A DNA stretch of 64,000 bases from Yoonia sp. BS5-3 (GTDB lineage Bacteria; Pseudomonadota; Alphaproteobacteria; Rhodobacterales; Rhodobacteraceae). The translations under genes were made by a program, and so were the position numbers. The notes below the pieces were generated by a model. It saw only the letters and a list, made by a program, of their open reading frames with translations, was not told the origin of the DNA and searched no databases. The stretch spans positions 2,816,001-2,880,000 of the forward strand of contig NZ_CP150951.2 of NCBI RefSeq assembly GCF_038069655.2, in the 5' to 3' direction. Shown here piece after piece: positions 45,358-53,186 of this stretch (the first letter of the stretch is position 1; the number at the start of each line of letters is the position of its first letter).

Positions 45358-46549
45358 GTCGCTTTGCCCTCCGCTTAATGTTGGCTTGTACGACGAAATG
45401 GTCAATCAGCGGCGCGAACACGTTACCAAACAAGATCGCGAGCATCATACCTTCGGGGAAGGCCGGGTTAATCACGCGGATCATCACAACCATGACGCCA
45501 ATCAGTGCCCCATAGATGTAGCGACCCATATTCGTATGTGCGCCTGACACCGGTTCGGTCACCATAAAGACCAGACCAAAGGCATAGCCGCCCAGCACCA
45601 GATGCCAGTACCACGGCATGGCGAACATCGGGTTCGTATCTGATCCGATCAGGTTCAGCAGCAGCGAAAAGCCGATCATGCCGCCCAGACAGCCCAAGAC
45701 CATGCGGTAATTGGCGATCTTCGTGGCCAGCAGGAACGCCAGCCCCAAAAGCGCCGCAAGGGTTGAGGTTTCGCCCAATGACCCCGGCACAAAGCCCAGG
45801 AAACTGTCCCACCAGGTCATGCCGCGCGCGGCCAGCGCCTGAAACCCGTCAGAGGCCGATACAGCCAGCGCCGTCGCCCCAGTGAAGCCATCAACGGGCA
45901 CCCAGACGCTGTCGCCGGACAATTGCGCGGGATAGGCGAAGTAAAGAAAGGCACGGCCTGTCAGCGCGGGGTTCAGGAAGTTTTTGCCGGTTCCGCCAAA
46001 CACCTCTTTGCCGATGACCACACCAAAGATGATGCCCAATGCGACCTGCCAAAGTGGCGTCGTGGCGGGCAGGATCAGTGTGTAAAGCATTGAGGAGACA
46101 AGGAAACCTTCATTCACCTCATGCTTGCGGACGGTGGCAAAGATCACCTCAAAAATACCGCCGGCCACCAATGTGGTGATGTAAATCGGCAAGAAATACA
46201 GCAGCCCATGCAACATATTGGCGAAGGGGTTGTTGTAGTTGAACCCGATGCCCAGCGTCTCAATGATCCAGGCACGCCAGCCCGATGCACCGAATTCGGC
46301 AATCGCCAGGTTCGTCTGATACCCAGTGTTATACAGCGCCATCAAAATGCAGGGGATCGTCGCCAGAACCACATAGGTCATGATCCGCTTCATATCGATG
46401 TAAGACCGCGCATGGGGCGCGGCGGTGGTCACTGTTTTGGGGGTGTATAGAAAGCTCTCGACCATTTCATAGATCGGGAAATACTTCTCCCATTTGCCGC
46501 CCTTTTCAAAATGCGGCTCAATGGAGTCAAAGAAGTTGCGCAATCCCAT
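45350..46549 (-). CDS. nqrB: Na+-translocating NADH:quinone reductase subunit B
   Basis: The 399-residue polytopic subunit (about ten helices) carries the FMN attachment motif GFTGATALAVS near residue 220 and the family N-terminus GLRNFFDSIEPHFEKGGKW. It also binds riboflavin in characterised NQR and is central to Na+ translocation. It is downstream of nqrA by 3 bp and overlaps nqrC by 8 bp. Confidence 0.97.
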   Translation of the reverse strand: MGLRNFFDSIEPHFEKGGKWEKYFPIYEMVESFLYTPKTVTTAAPHARSYIDMKRIMTYVVLATIPCILMALYNTGYQTNLAIAEFGASGWRAWIIETLGIGFNYNNPFANMLHGLLYFLPIYITTLVAGGIFEVIFATVRKHEVNEGFLVSSMLYTLILPATTPLWQVALGIIFGVVIGKEVFGGTGKNFLNPALTGRAFLYFAYPAQLSGDSVWVPVDGFTGATALAVSASDGFQALAARGMTWWDSFLGFVPGSLGETSTLAALLGLAFLLATKIANYRMVLGCLGGMIGFSLLLNLIGSDTNPMFAMPWYWHLVLGGYAFGLVFMVTEPVSGAHTNMGRYIYGALIGVMVVMIRVINPAFPEGMMLAILFGNVFAPLIDHFVVQANIKRRAKRHA

Positions 46550-46552
46550 TGC

Positions 46553-47893
46553 TTATCCTTCCTTCTCGATCTTGGTCAGGCTATCCCGAAGCGCCATCCC
46601 GTATTCATATTTTGCAGGACAGGCAAAGCCGACAAGGCCAAGGTCCTCTTCATCCAATTCAAGTGCGCCCAAAAGCTGCGCCTGATCGGTGTCCATCACA
46701 AGAAGTGCGCGCAAAAGCTGCGTTGGCAAGTAATCTTGCGGCATCAATTCTTCAAACGTGCCCAGTGGCACCATCGCGCGGCGCCCGCCATTCAGGTTTG
46801 AGGTCAACGGAAAGGCCGTTTTTGCCATGGCTGAGCCTAGCACCGGCTGCACCGCAAATTTTGACGCCATCGGGCGGATCCAGCCCATGGGGATCTGCTT
46901 TTTGTCTTCTTCAATCAGCGTGATTTGCCTTGCATGGCGGCCTAAATAGCCATCAGCATCAGCCCCTGCACGCCCGCTGAGCACCGAGCCGGAAATCATC
47001 CGCACCGGATAATCGGGCAGATCATTGGCGCACAGATCGGGCAGCGAGGCCCCCGCGACGGTCCGCACCAACCGCGGTTCTTTGCAGGCCGGTCCGGTCA
47101 GCGCGACAATACAGCGCGGGTCATAAATACCCGTCAGCATCAGCCGCCCGATAAAGATCACGTCCTGATAGCCGATGGTCCAAACGGATTTCTCTGCCGT
47201 GGGCGGCGTCAGGAAGTGCATATGCGTGCCCGCCAGACCGGCCGGGTGGGGGCCATCAAATGATGCTGCCCGAACCCCAGGCAGATCGGCACCGGGCAAT
47301 GCATCGCCGGGTGCGTGGCACAGATAAGTGGTGCCATCGGTCAGGGCTGCGACAGTTTCCAGACCCTTCGCAAAGGCTTCGGCATCTTCGCTGATCGCCA
47401 GACGCGGGTCAGCGGCCAAAGGCTCGGTATCCATGGCGGTGACATAGATGGCGATCGGGCTGCTATCGGGGGCAGGAACCTTGGAATAGGGCCGGGTGCG
47501 GAACGACGTCCACAACCCAGATGCGCAAAGCCGTTCAGTGATACCCTCGCGGGTGGCAGAATCGCCGATCTTGCTGAAATCAATCGCTGTGCCCGCTTTT
47601 TCATCAATATCGATGACAACGCTGATCAGCTTGCGCCGCGCACCGCGATTGATCGAACGGACCCGCCCTGCAACAGGCGAGACGACCTTTACATCAGGTG
47701 ATCTTTTATCTGTCAGAATGGGTGAGCCTGGGACAACCGTATCGCCCTCAGCGACTGAAATTGTTGGCTTTAGGTCGATGTAATCCTGTCCGATGATTCC
47801 AACAGAAGCCACCTTTTCAGACGCATGAATAGTCGCGTCGGGGGCACCCGAAATCGGTAGGTCTAATCCTTTGCGCAGCTTGAATTGCGTCAA
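46553..47893 (-). CDS. nqrA: Na+-translocating NADH:quinone reductase subunit A
   Basis: The 446-residue cytosolic-side subunit starts (M)TQFKLRKGLDLPISGAP, the standard NqrA opening, and contains VVSPVAGRVRSINRGARR and the late PMGWIRPMASKF block. The start codon is TTG at 47893 with AAGGA eight bases upstream; no ATG or GTG fits. It is the first gene of the nqr operon and diverges from apbE, which also uses TTG, across a 171-bp AT-rich region that must hold both promoters. Confidence 0.95.
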   Translation of the reverse strand: MTQFKLRKGLDLPISGAPDATIHASEKVASVGIIGQDYIDLKPTISVAEGDTVVPGSPILTDKRSPDVKVVSPVAGRVRSINRGARRKLISVVIDIDEKAGTAIDFSKIGDSATREGITERLCASGLWTSFRTRPYSKVPAPDSSPIAIYVTAMDTEPLAADPRLAISEDAEAFAKGLETVAALTDGTTYLCHAPGDALPGADLPGVRAASFDGPHPAGLAGTHMHFLTPPTAEKSVWTIGYQDVIFIGRLMLTGIYDPRCIVALTGPACKEPRLVRTVAGASLPDLCANDLPDYPVRMISGSVLSGRAGADADGYLGRHARQITLIEEDKKQIPMGWIRPMASKFAVQPVLGSAMAKTAFPLTSNLNGGRRAMVPLGTFEELMPQDYLPTQLLRALLVMDTDQAQLLGALELDEEDLGLVGFACPAKYEYGMALRDSLTKIEKEG

Positions 47894-48064
47894 CCTTGCT
47901 ATCCTTAGTTTTGATGTTTCCGAGCGATCACTTATGCGGCGATCAGCGCGCGGTTTTGTTACCGCGTACCTGCTAGAGGTTTTTTATTGATTTGACCATA
48001 ATGAGGTTGAAGAAATTTCAAATCTCGGTAAGCCAGCACGAAATTGTGACGGAAGGGTCCCATC

Positions 48065-49093
48065 TTGAGCAAGACGACAACAATTTCCCGCCGCACGCTT
48101 CTTGGCATGACATTGGCACTGGCCGCATGCAAGAAACGTGGCCAAGTTATTGAAATCATGGGTCTATCCATGGGTACGACATATAATGTCGCCATTGTGG
48201 ATCATGATGATCAATTCGACAAAAACGAAATCAGAACCGCAATCGATTCTGCGCTCGCTGGCTTCAATAGCAAGCTGTCGAACTGGGAAAGCGATTCTGA
48301 GATTGCGCGCTTTAATGCCGCAGCTGCACAAATGCCGGTCACAATGTCGGATGAATTGTCGCAGGTGATGCAGGCATCGGCCTATGTAAATGCCGCCAGC
48401 GAGGGCCGTTTTGACACCACTATCGGCCCGCTGATTGAACTTTGGGGCTTTGGCGCACCCGGCGCGGCCGAGATGCCAAATCCCGACGCGGTTGCCCGCG
48501 CTATTGAGATGTCAGGTCAAGCCAACATGCTGTCCCTGGGCGCGGGCCAAATGGCGAAGCGTCAGGACCATGCGCAGGTTTACCTTGCCGGGATCGGGAA
48601 GGGCTACGGCGCTGACTATATCGGTCAGGTCCTCGAACGCTTTGGCGCGACTGATTATATGGTTGAGATCGGCGGTGACCTTTATGCATCTGGCCGCAAC
48701 CCTGATGGGATGCCTTGGCAGATTGGGATTGAGACACCGAACGCGGCTGATCGCAGCGTGATTGATATTGTCGGTCTGTCCGGTCTTGGTCTGGCCACTT
48801 CGGGCGACTACCGCAATTATTTTGAGGTAGATGGTCAGCGCTATTCGCATCTGATCGATCCGGCGACTGGCTATCCGGTGACGCATAACACCACATCCGC
48901 AACCGTGCTGGATGAGAATGCGATGCTGGCGGATGCCTGGTCGACCGCGATGCTGATCCTGGGCCGTGAAAAAGGGCTTGAGATCGCTGAAGCCAATGGC
49001 GTGGCCGTGCAGTTCATCGAGCTTGATCGCGCGGGCGGGGCACCTACCTATAAGACAACGCTCAGCCCTCAATTTGAGGCTCTGACCGCGTAA
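48065..49093 (+). CDS. apbE: FAD:protein FMN transferase
   Basis: The 342-residue protein carries ApbE motifs: GLSMGTTYNVAI, SLGAGQMAKRQDHAQVYLAGIGKGYGADYIG in pattern, VEIGGDLYASG and the late SHLIDPATGYPV and DAWSTAMLILG. The N-terminus has a twin-arginine-like SRRTLLG and a lipobox LAAC, so it may be an exported lipoprotein, as expected for flavinylating periplasm-facing Thr residues in NqrC and NqrB. The start is TTG 48065 with GGAAGGG about 10 bases upstream. It diverges from nqrA and is followed by nqrM. Confidence 0.95.
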   Translation: MSKTTTISRRTLLGMTLALAACKKRGQVIEIMGLSMGTTYNVAIVDHDDQFDKNEIRTAIDSALAGFNSKLSNWESDSEIARFNAAAAQMPVTMSDELSQVMQASAYVNAASEGRFDTTIGPLIELWGFGAPGAAEMPNPDAVARAIEMSGQANMLSLGAGQMAKRQDHAQVYLAGIGKGYGADYIGQVLERFGATDYMVEIGGDLYASGRNPDGMPWQIGIETPNAADRSVIDIVGLSGLGLATSGDYRNYFEVDGQRYSHLIDPATGYPVTHNTTSATVLDENAMLADAWSTAMLILGREKGLEIAEANGVAVQFIELDRAGGAPTYKTTLSPQFEALTA

Positions 49094-49115
49094 TCACTCT
49101 GGCTAAGGCAGCATC

Positions 49116-49358
49116 ATGGCAACTTTCGCACTGACCTTTACGCTTCTTCTGTTGATCATGCTGGGCATGTCGCTTGGCGTGATCTTCATGAATAAACGGA
49201 TCAAGGGCAGCTGCGGGGGGCTGAATGCCATTGGTGACGGGGATGAGTGCCTTGTCTGCCACAAGGAAATCGACCCGGATTCGCCGCTTCGGGAACGTCT
49301 GGAATGCCCGCGCGCCCGCAAAATGCTTGAGCGGGCGGGCCTGGACGAACAGGGCTAG
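49116..49358 (+). CDS. nqrM: (Na+)-NQR maturation protein NqrM
   Basis: The 80-residue protein has one N-terminal membrane helix (about 4-26) and a Cys pattern RIKGSCGGL, DECLVCHKEID, LECPRAR typical for NqrM (DUF539), which is required for NQR assembly, probably by delivering Fe to the NqrD/E site. It is 22 bp downstream of apbE. Its end overlaps that of the small convergent membrane protein. Confidence 0.95.
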   Translation: MATFALTFTLLLLIMLGMSLGVIFMNKRIKGSCGGLNAIGDGDECLVCHKEIDPDSPLRERLECPRARKMLERAGLDEQG

Positions 49359-49546
49359 CCGGGTACGGCGATCGGGATAAATCCCAATACCAGCAGCCCA
49401 GCAGCGGCGGTTATGCCGAACACCCAATATTGATAGCGCGGCCCTTCGGTTTTCCACACCCGGCGATAGCGGAAACCTGCGATGCAGGTCACGCAAAAGA
49501 TAAGCGTGGCCAGCACGGGGCTTAGGGTGATGCTGCTTGAGATCAT
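49355..49546 (-). CDS. 63-residue membrane protein, unknown
   Basis: The frame encodes two hydrophobic helices (about 5-24 and 41-60) around a basic/aromatic loop (RYRRVWKTEGPRYQYW), consistent with an inner-membrane hairpin protein. The stop overlaps the nqrM stop by 4 bp on the opposite strand. I do not recognise a family. The upstream region contains the clustered GTAC words. The regular hydrophobic pattern supports it being a real gene. Confidence 0.55.
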   Translation of the reverse strand: MISSSITLSPVLATLIFCVTCIAGFRYRRVWKTEGPRYQYWVFGITAAAGLLVLGFIPIAVPG

Positions 49547-49680
49547 GATGCCTCTTTCGGATCAGGTGCCAGGTCGCCCTGGCGTATGTTTGACGTACAT
49601 AATCCGTACAGAACCTGTATGTACAGTTTCCCGTTTGCGACCTGTACGGGAGGGGCACGTCACTTTTGATCAAACATAAA

Positions 49681-49708
49681 TTGATACACTATTGATATAT
49701 AATATATC
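49681..49708 (+). promoter_or_regulatory. Candidate promoter of the riboswitch-ribN transcript
   Basis: This AT-rich stretch 20-40 bp before the FMN riboswitch has TTGATA (49681-49686) and TATATC (49703-49708) at 16-bp spacing, and a TATAAT (49698-49703) that would be too close to the same -35. A start near 49715 would place the whole aptamer in the leader. Confidence 0.35.
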
Positions 49709-49724
49709 CTGCGCTAGCGTCGGG

Positions 49725-49863
49725 ATGTTCTCAGGGCGGGGTGAAATTCCCCACCGGCGGTATGGGGAAATCCCGAGCCCGCGAGCGCCCGGTTTCGACC
49801 GGGGTCCAGCAGATCAGGTGCGATGCCTGAGCCGACGGTTATAGTCCGGATGAAAGAGAGCGG
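49725..49863 (+). promoter_or_regulatory. FMN riboswitch (RFN element)
   Basis: The conserved blocks of the RFN aptamer are present in order: TCAGGGCGGGGTGAAATTCC (starting 49731), CCACCGGCGGT, a variable arm, AGCCCGCGAGCG, a further hairpin (CAGATCAGGTGCGATGCCTG), and GCCGACGGTTATAGTCCGGA ending in TGAAAGAGAG. It binds FMN and shuts off flavin uptake or synthesis genes. It is 75 bp upstream of the ribN start. Confidence 0.97.
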
Positions 49864-49893
49864 GTAAGCCGGTGCGTGGATGCGCCCGGTATG

Positions 49894-49930
49894 TCCTGTT
49901 TTGCCTTGGGTCATACGCGGCAAGAAAGGA
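49894..49930 (+). promoter_or_regulatory. Shine-Dalgarno-sequestering hairpin of the FMN riboswitch
   Basis: TCCTGTTTTGCC (49894-49905) can pair with GGCAAGAAAGGA (49919-49930) in a 12-bp stem with one mismatch and one G-U pair. The 3' arm contains the AAAGGA ribosome site seven bases before the ribN ATG. No T-run follows, so control is likely translational, not by termination. Confidence 0.7.
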
Positions 49931-49937
49931 CAATGCG

Positions 49938-50795
49938 ATGATCCAGATGGAAATGAACCGGGCGCCACTTGTTGGGCCTTTCTATTTTATCACCGCCGGG
50001 GCGCTGTTCGCAGGGTCCAACACGGCGGTGCAGGGGGCCGGAATGCTGCATGGCGTTCCCGCCCCGACAATCGCCTTTTGGCAATATGCGATTGCGCTGG
50101 TTGCGGTTTTGCCGCTGCTATGGCGTGCCGGATTGCGGACCCAGCATCTGGTGGCGCATATCGGGCGGGTGGTCTTGGCGGCCATTGGGGTCCAGCTTTG
50201 GATTTCCGGCCTCGCGCATGTGCCGATCTGGCAGGCGGTCGCTTTGATCCTGACCTCGCCCGTGTTTGTCACTTTGGGAGCCTGGATTTTCCTGCGCGAG
50301 CAGATGACGGCCCCGCGGATTGTCGCATTGCTTGCAGGGGCGTTCGGGGGCTGCATCATTCTGGCACCATGGCATGATGATTTCACCTTCGCCGCCGTCT
50401 TGCCCGTGGCGGCGGCCGCATTCTGGGCCGCATCATCGCTTATCGCGAAACGCCTGACCGCGACCGAGAGCGCTGGCACCCTGACCTTGTATCTTTTTGT
50501 CCTGCTAGTGCCTATCAATTTCGCCCTGTCTTGGCAGGCAGGCTTTGCTGTAGGCGCGTCAGGGCTGTGGCTGGTGGCCCTGGCCGGGCTCGCGGTCGCG
50601 GCGGCGCAATATCTGTTGGTGCGCGCCTATGTGCTTTGCGACGCGGCCTATTTGCAGCCCTTTGATCATCTCAAACTACCGCTGAATGTGATGCTTGGCC
50701 TTATTTTCTTTGGCTTTGCGCCAGCGGGGACGATGTGGATCGGCGCTGCGATCATCATCGTAGCAAGTGCCTGGCTGTTGAGGGAAGAGGCTTGA
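49938..50795 (+). CDS. ribN: Riboflavin transporter RibN (EamA/DMT family)
   Basis: The 285-residue protein has ten predicted membrane helices and two EamA halves (TAGALFAGSNTAVQG; AAFWAASSLIAKRLTA). EamA transporters under FMN riboswitches are RibN-type riboflavin importers in alpha- and gammaproteobacteria. The assignment rests on the riboswitch directly upstream. ATG 49938 lies seven bases after AAAGGA. The position next to nqr, apbE and nqrM makes sense because NQR uses FMN, FAD and riboflavin. Confidence 0.88.
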   Translation: MIQMEMNRAPLVGPFYFITAGALFAGSNTAVQGAGMLHGVPAPTIAFWQYAIALVAVLPLLWRAGLRTQHLVAHIGRVVLAAIGVQLWISGLAHVPIWQAVALILTSPVFVTLGAWIFLREQMTAPRIVALLAGAFGGCIILAPWHDDFTFAAVLPVAAAAFWAASSLIAKRLTATESAGTLTLYLFVLLVPINFALSWQAGFAVGASGLWLVALAGLAVAAAQYLLVRAYVLCDAAYLQPFDHLKLPLNVMLGLIFFGFAPAGTMWIGAAIIIVASAWLLREEA

Positions 50796-50869
50796 TCCGC
50801 TCAGGGCGCCATTGAAACGTCAGTAATGCTTACCTATATGGAGTCTATTGATGTAAATCAGGAGATTTC

Positions 50870-51766
50870 ATGCACCGATTGAATAGTCGCTTTCCAACCG
50901 TATTGGCTGCCAGTTTGATGATGGCCAATGCAACAACCGCTGATCAAATTGCAGACGGCACGCGCCACGCCTATTTTGCACAATATACTGTTCTGGGGCC
51001 GCAACCGGGGTGTGAAGCGGCAGGAATGACCGCTTATCAATTGGATTTTGCGGCCTCCGACGTGCCGTTTGCGGTGGAACATCGCCCGACTGGACAGGTG
51101 CAGAGTTACCGTCAAGAAGACAAAAATAGAGTGCCGCAAACAGCGCCGAACGGCACCGCGCAACCCATCGTGGAGGCGATCGTCGTAGAGCCCGAAGAAC
51201 GATGCTTCATTACGGAGCGGCGGGGCGGCGAACACTTCCAACAAGAGATCGCGTGCTCTGGTGACAGGCAAATCGTTGATCCCTTCGCTTTGCTGGAGGC
51301 GCAGGATTTGGCGTTGTCACTTTCCGGGCAGGCGATGGTCTGTGTCTCGTTGACCGGGTCTGCAGTTATGGGCGGGTCGTGGACGGCCAATCTGGACAGC
51401 GGCTTTGAACAGGTGTCGCATTCAGGCGCGTCTTTTGCGTCTAACCTGCGCAGTTGTGATGAGGAACAAGACGCACAACCCTCGGTGCGGTTCAATCATG
51501 TTATGCGCGGCATCTTGGGGAACCCGACAGAGTGGGGCGGTTACCGTATAAGAGAGGATGAACCAACGGCTGCGGGATTTCACCTGGCCCTGGACAATGT
51601 TCCCTTGCCGACCGAAAGCAGTATCGCTTCGCGCTTTAAGGTGCGCGCTAACGCCTATTTCTTTCCGACTTTTGAAGGCGATGCAGACTGCCCTGGTGGC
51701 ATCTGCCGCGTGCCGACGTCAGAGCCTTGGCTCAGACCCCGACCACACCGCTTGATTTGTGATTAG
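50870..51766 (+). CDS. Exported Cys-containing protein of unknown function
   Basis: I do not recognise a family. The 298-residue product has a signal peptide (MHRLNSRFPTVLAASLMMANATTA) and at least seven Cys after it (in PGCEAAG, ERCFITE, EIACSGD, AMVCVSL, LRSCDEE, ADCPGGIC and the last residues), so several disulfides are likely in the periplasm. GGAG lies nine bases before the ATG. It is transcribed alone, convergent with msrB. Confidence 0.7.
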   Translation: MHRLNSRFPTVLAASLMMANATTADQIADGTRHAYFAQYTVLGPQPGCEAAGMTAYQLDFAASDVPFAVEHRPTGQVQSYRQEDKNRVPQTAPNGTAQPIVEAIVVEPEERCFITERRGGEHFQQEIACSGDRQIVDPFALLEAQDLALSLSGQAMVCVSLTGSAVMGGSWTANLDSGFEQVSHSGASFASNLRSCDEEQDAQPSVRFNHVMRGILGNPTEWGGYRIREDEPTAAGFHLALDNVPLPTESSIASRFKVRANAYFFPTFEGDADCPGGICRVPTSEPWLRPRPHRLICD

Positions 51767-51829
51767 AGTGGCGTGATCAGATACGGCGCATTTGTCGTCG
51801 ATGATCTGGTGGTTCGACGCGAGGGGGAG

Positions 51830-51850
51830 GTCCCGGGTCAGGCCCGGGAC
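51830..51850. repeat. Palindrome GTCCCGGG-TCAGG-CCCGGGAC
   Basis: The two 8-bp arms (51830-51837, 51843-51850) form a GC-rich hairpin between two convergent genes. GTCCCGGG palindromes of this type are frequent intergenic repeats in alphaproteobacterial genomes; only one copy is seen in this window. Confidence 0.5.
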
Positions 51851-51866
51851 GGGATGTCGCCCGTCT

Positions 51867-52262
51867 TTAGCCGTCCTCTGCCTCGAACGCGAGCGCAACC
51901 CCGTTGATGCAATACCGCAGCCCTGTGGGCTGTGGCCCGTCTGGAAAGACATGGCCGAGATGCGCATCACAGCGGTTGCAATGCACTTCGGTCCGTTTCA
52001 TGAAAAAGCTGCGGTCGATGCTTTCGCCCACATTGTCCGGGTTAGCGGGCTGGTAAAAAGACGGCCAGCCTGTCCCGCTTTCGAATTTATGCGCCTGATC
52101 GAAGACGGGCATTTCACAGCAAATGCAGTTGTAAGTTCCTGGTTCTTTTGGAAAATCGTCATGGGTGCCTGCGCGCTCTGTCCCATGTTTACGCGTGACC
52201 TTATATGCCAGATCAGAGAGCTGCGCGCGCCATTCTGCATCGGTTTTGACAAGTTTTTCCAT
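51867..52262 (-). CDS. msrB: Peptide-methionine (R)-S-oxide reductase
   Basis: The 131-residue MsrB has two zinc-binding CxxC motifs (NCICCEMP and HCNRCDAHLGHVF), the catalytic Cys in LRYCINGVAL, and the substrate block KFESGTGWPSFYQP. It reduces the R-sulfoxide of methionine residues in the cytosol. No signal peptide is present. It is transcribed as a single gene on the minus strand. Confidence 0.97.
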   Translation of the reverse strand: MEKLVKTDAEWRAQLSDLAYKVTRKHGTERAGTHDDFPKEPGTYNCICCEMPVFDQAHKFESGTGWPSFYQPANPDNVGESIDRSFFMKRTEVHCNRCDAHLGHVFPDGPQPTGLRYCINGVALAFEAEDG

Positions 52263-52336
52263 CTAACTTTGATATCCTTCCGTCGTCCTGCACTCTGACA
52301 TAGAGTGCAGGTGAGATTTCGCCAAGGTGACCCGTG

Positions 52337-53059
52337 ATGACAATTCCGTTTCAGAAAGGCCGCTATGCCCTGCGCTTTGCTGCCAATGCGGCGGATCGGT
52401 TGGCCTGTCAGCGTCTACGTCACGTGTGTTTCTTTGGTCGCCCGGGTGTCGATGAAGATGCGTTTGATGCGCGCGCGCGTCATGTCATGATCACAGATCC
52501 TGCGGACCGTCTTGTCGCCACGATGCGTCTGATGGACGGGGCTGATGGCTATACCGCGCAGTTCTACGATCTGACGGGTCTTGCAGAACGCGGTTTGCCA
52601 ATGCTTGAGATCGGCCGTTTTTGCATTGCGCCCGATGTGCTTGACGCCGATGTGCTGCGGCTCGCCTGGGGCGGATTGACGGGATATGTTGCTGCCCGAG
52701 ACGTGCAGATGTTGTATGGCTGTGCCAGTTTTTCGGGAACCGATCCTGCGGTTTTTGGGCGCGCGCTAGGCCGTTTGGGCCGCCATCGGGGGCCAAAAGA
52801 ACTGCGCCCGCCGGCCCGGAATACAGCGTTGCCGCTTGCTGCCCTGTGTCATGGCACAGGCCAAGCTGCGTTGCCGCCATTGCTCCGCACCTATTTGGCG
52901 ATGGGCGGCTGGGTTGGAGATCATCTTGTGATCGATAGACATATGCAAACCATGCATGTCTTTATGTGCCTTGAGATCGCGCGGGTTCCCGCCGCGCGCG
53001 TCCGGGCGTTGCAAGCGGTTGCGTTTGACCCGGTGATTAATGGGCATGGCGCTAGTTGA
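52337..53059 (+). CDS. GNAT-type N-acyltransferase, OlsB-like
   Basis: The 240-residue protein belongs to the hemolysin-like GNAT N-acyltransferase group that contains OlsB (3-hydroxyacyl-ACP to ornithine): RLACQRLRHVCFFG at the N-terminus, VATMRLMDG, LEIGRFCIAPDVLD and LYGCASFSGTDPAVFG are the typical blocks. OlsB makes lyso-ornithine lipid, and Rhodobacteraceae contain ornithine lipids, but other amino-acid acceptors are possible. ATG 52337 is preferred to GTG 52334. No olsA is adjacent. Confidence 0.78.
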   Translation: MTIPFQKGRYALRFAANAADRLACQRLRHVCFFGRPGVDEDAFDARARHVMITDPADRLVATMRLMDGADGYTAQFYDLTGLAERGLPMLEIGRFCIAPDVLDADVLRLAWGGLTGYVAARDVQMLYGCASFSGTDPAVFGRALGRLGRHRGPKELRPPARNTALPLAALCHGTGQAALPPLLRTYLAMGGWVGDHLVIDRHMQTMHVFMCLEIARVPAARVRALQAVAFDPVINGHGAS

Positions 53060-53081
53060 TTTGATTGGGATGCGGTATGTT

Positions 53082-53101
53082 AGCTGCGATTTGGCGCAGC
53101 T
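53082..53101. terminator. Weak stem-loop between convergent genes
   Basis: AGCTGCG (53082-53088) pairs with CGCAGCT (53095-53101) around a six-base loop, 23 bp after the acyltransferase stop. There is no T-run, so it is at best a weak terminator for the + strand gene. Confidence 0.3.
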
Positions 53102-53186
53102 TTGCGTGATTGAATGCAGCTAGCGTCTGACAAAACCGACATCTGCATAGGCGCCTGATCAGGCCAATTTGCTGTGCGTCTGGTCG

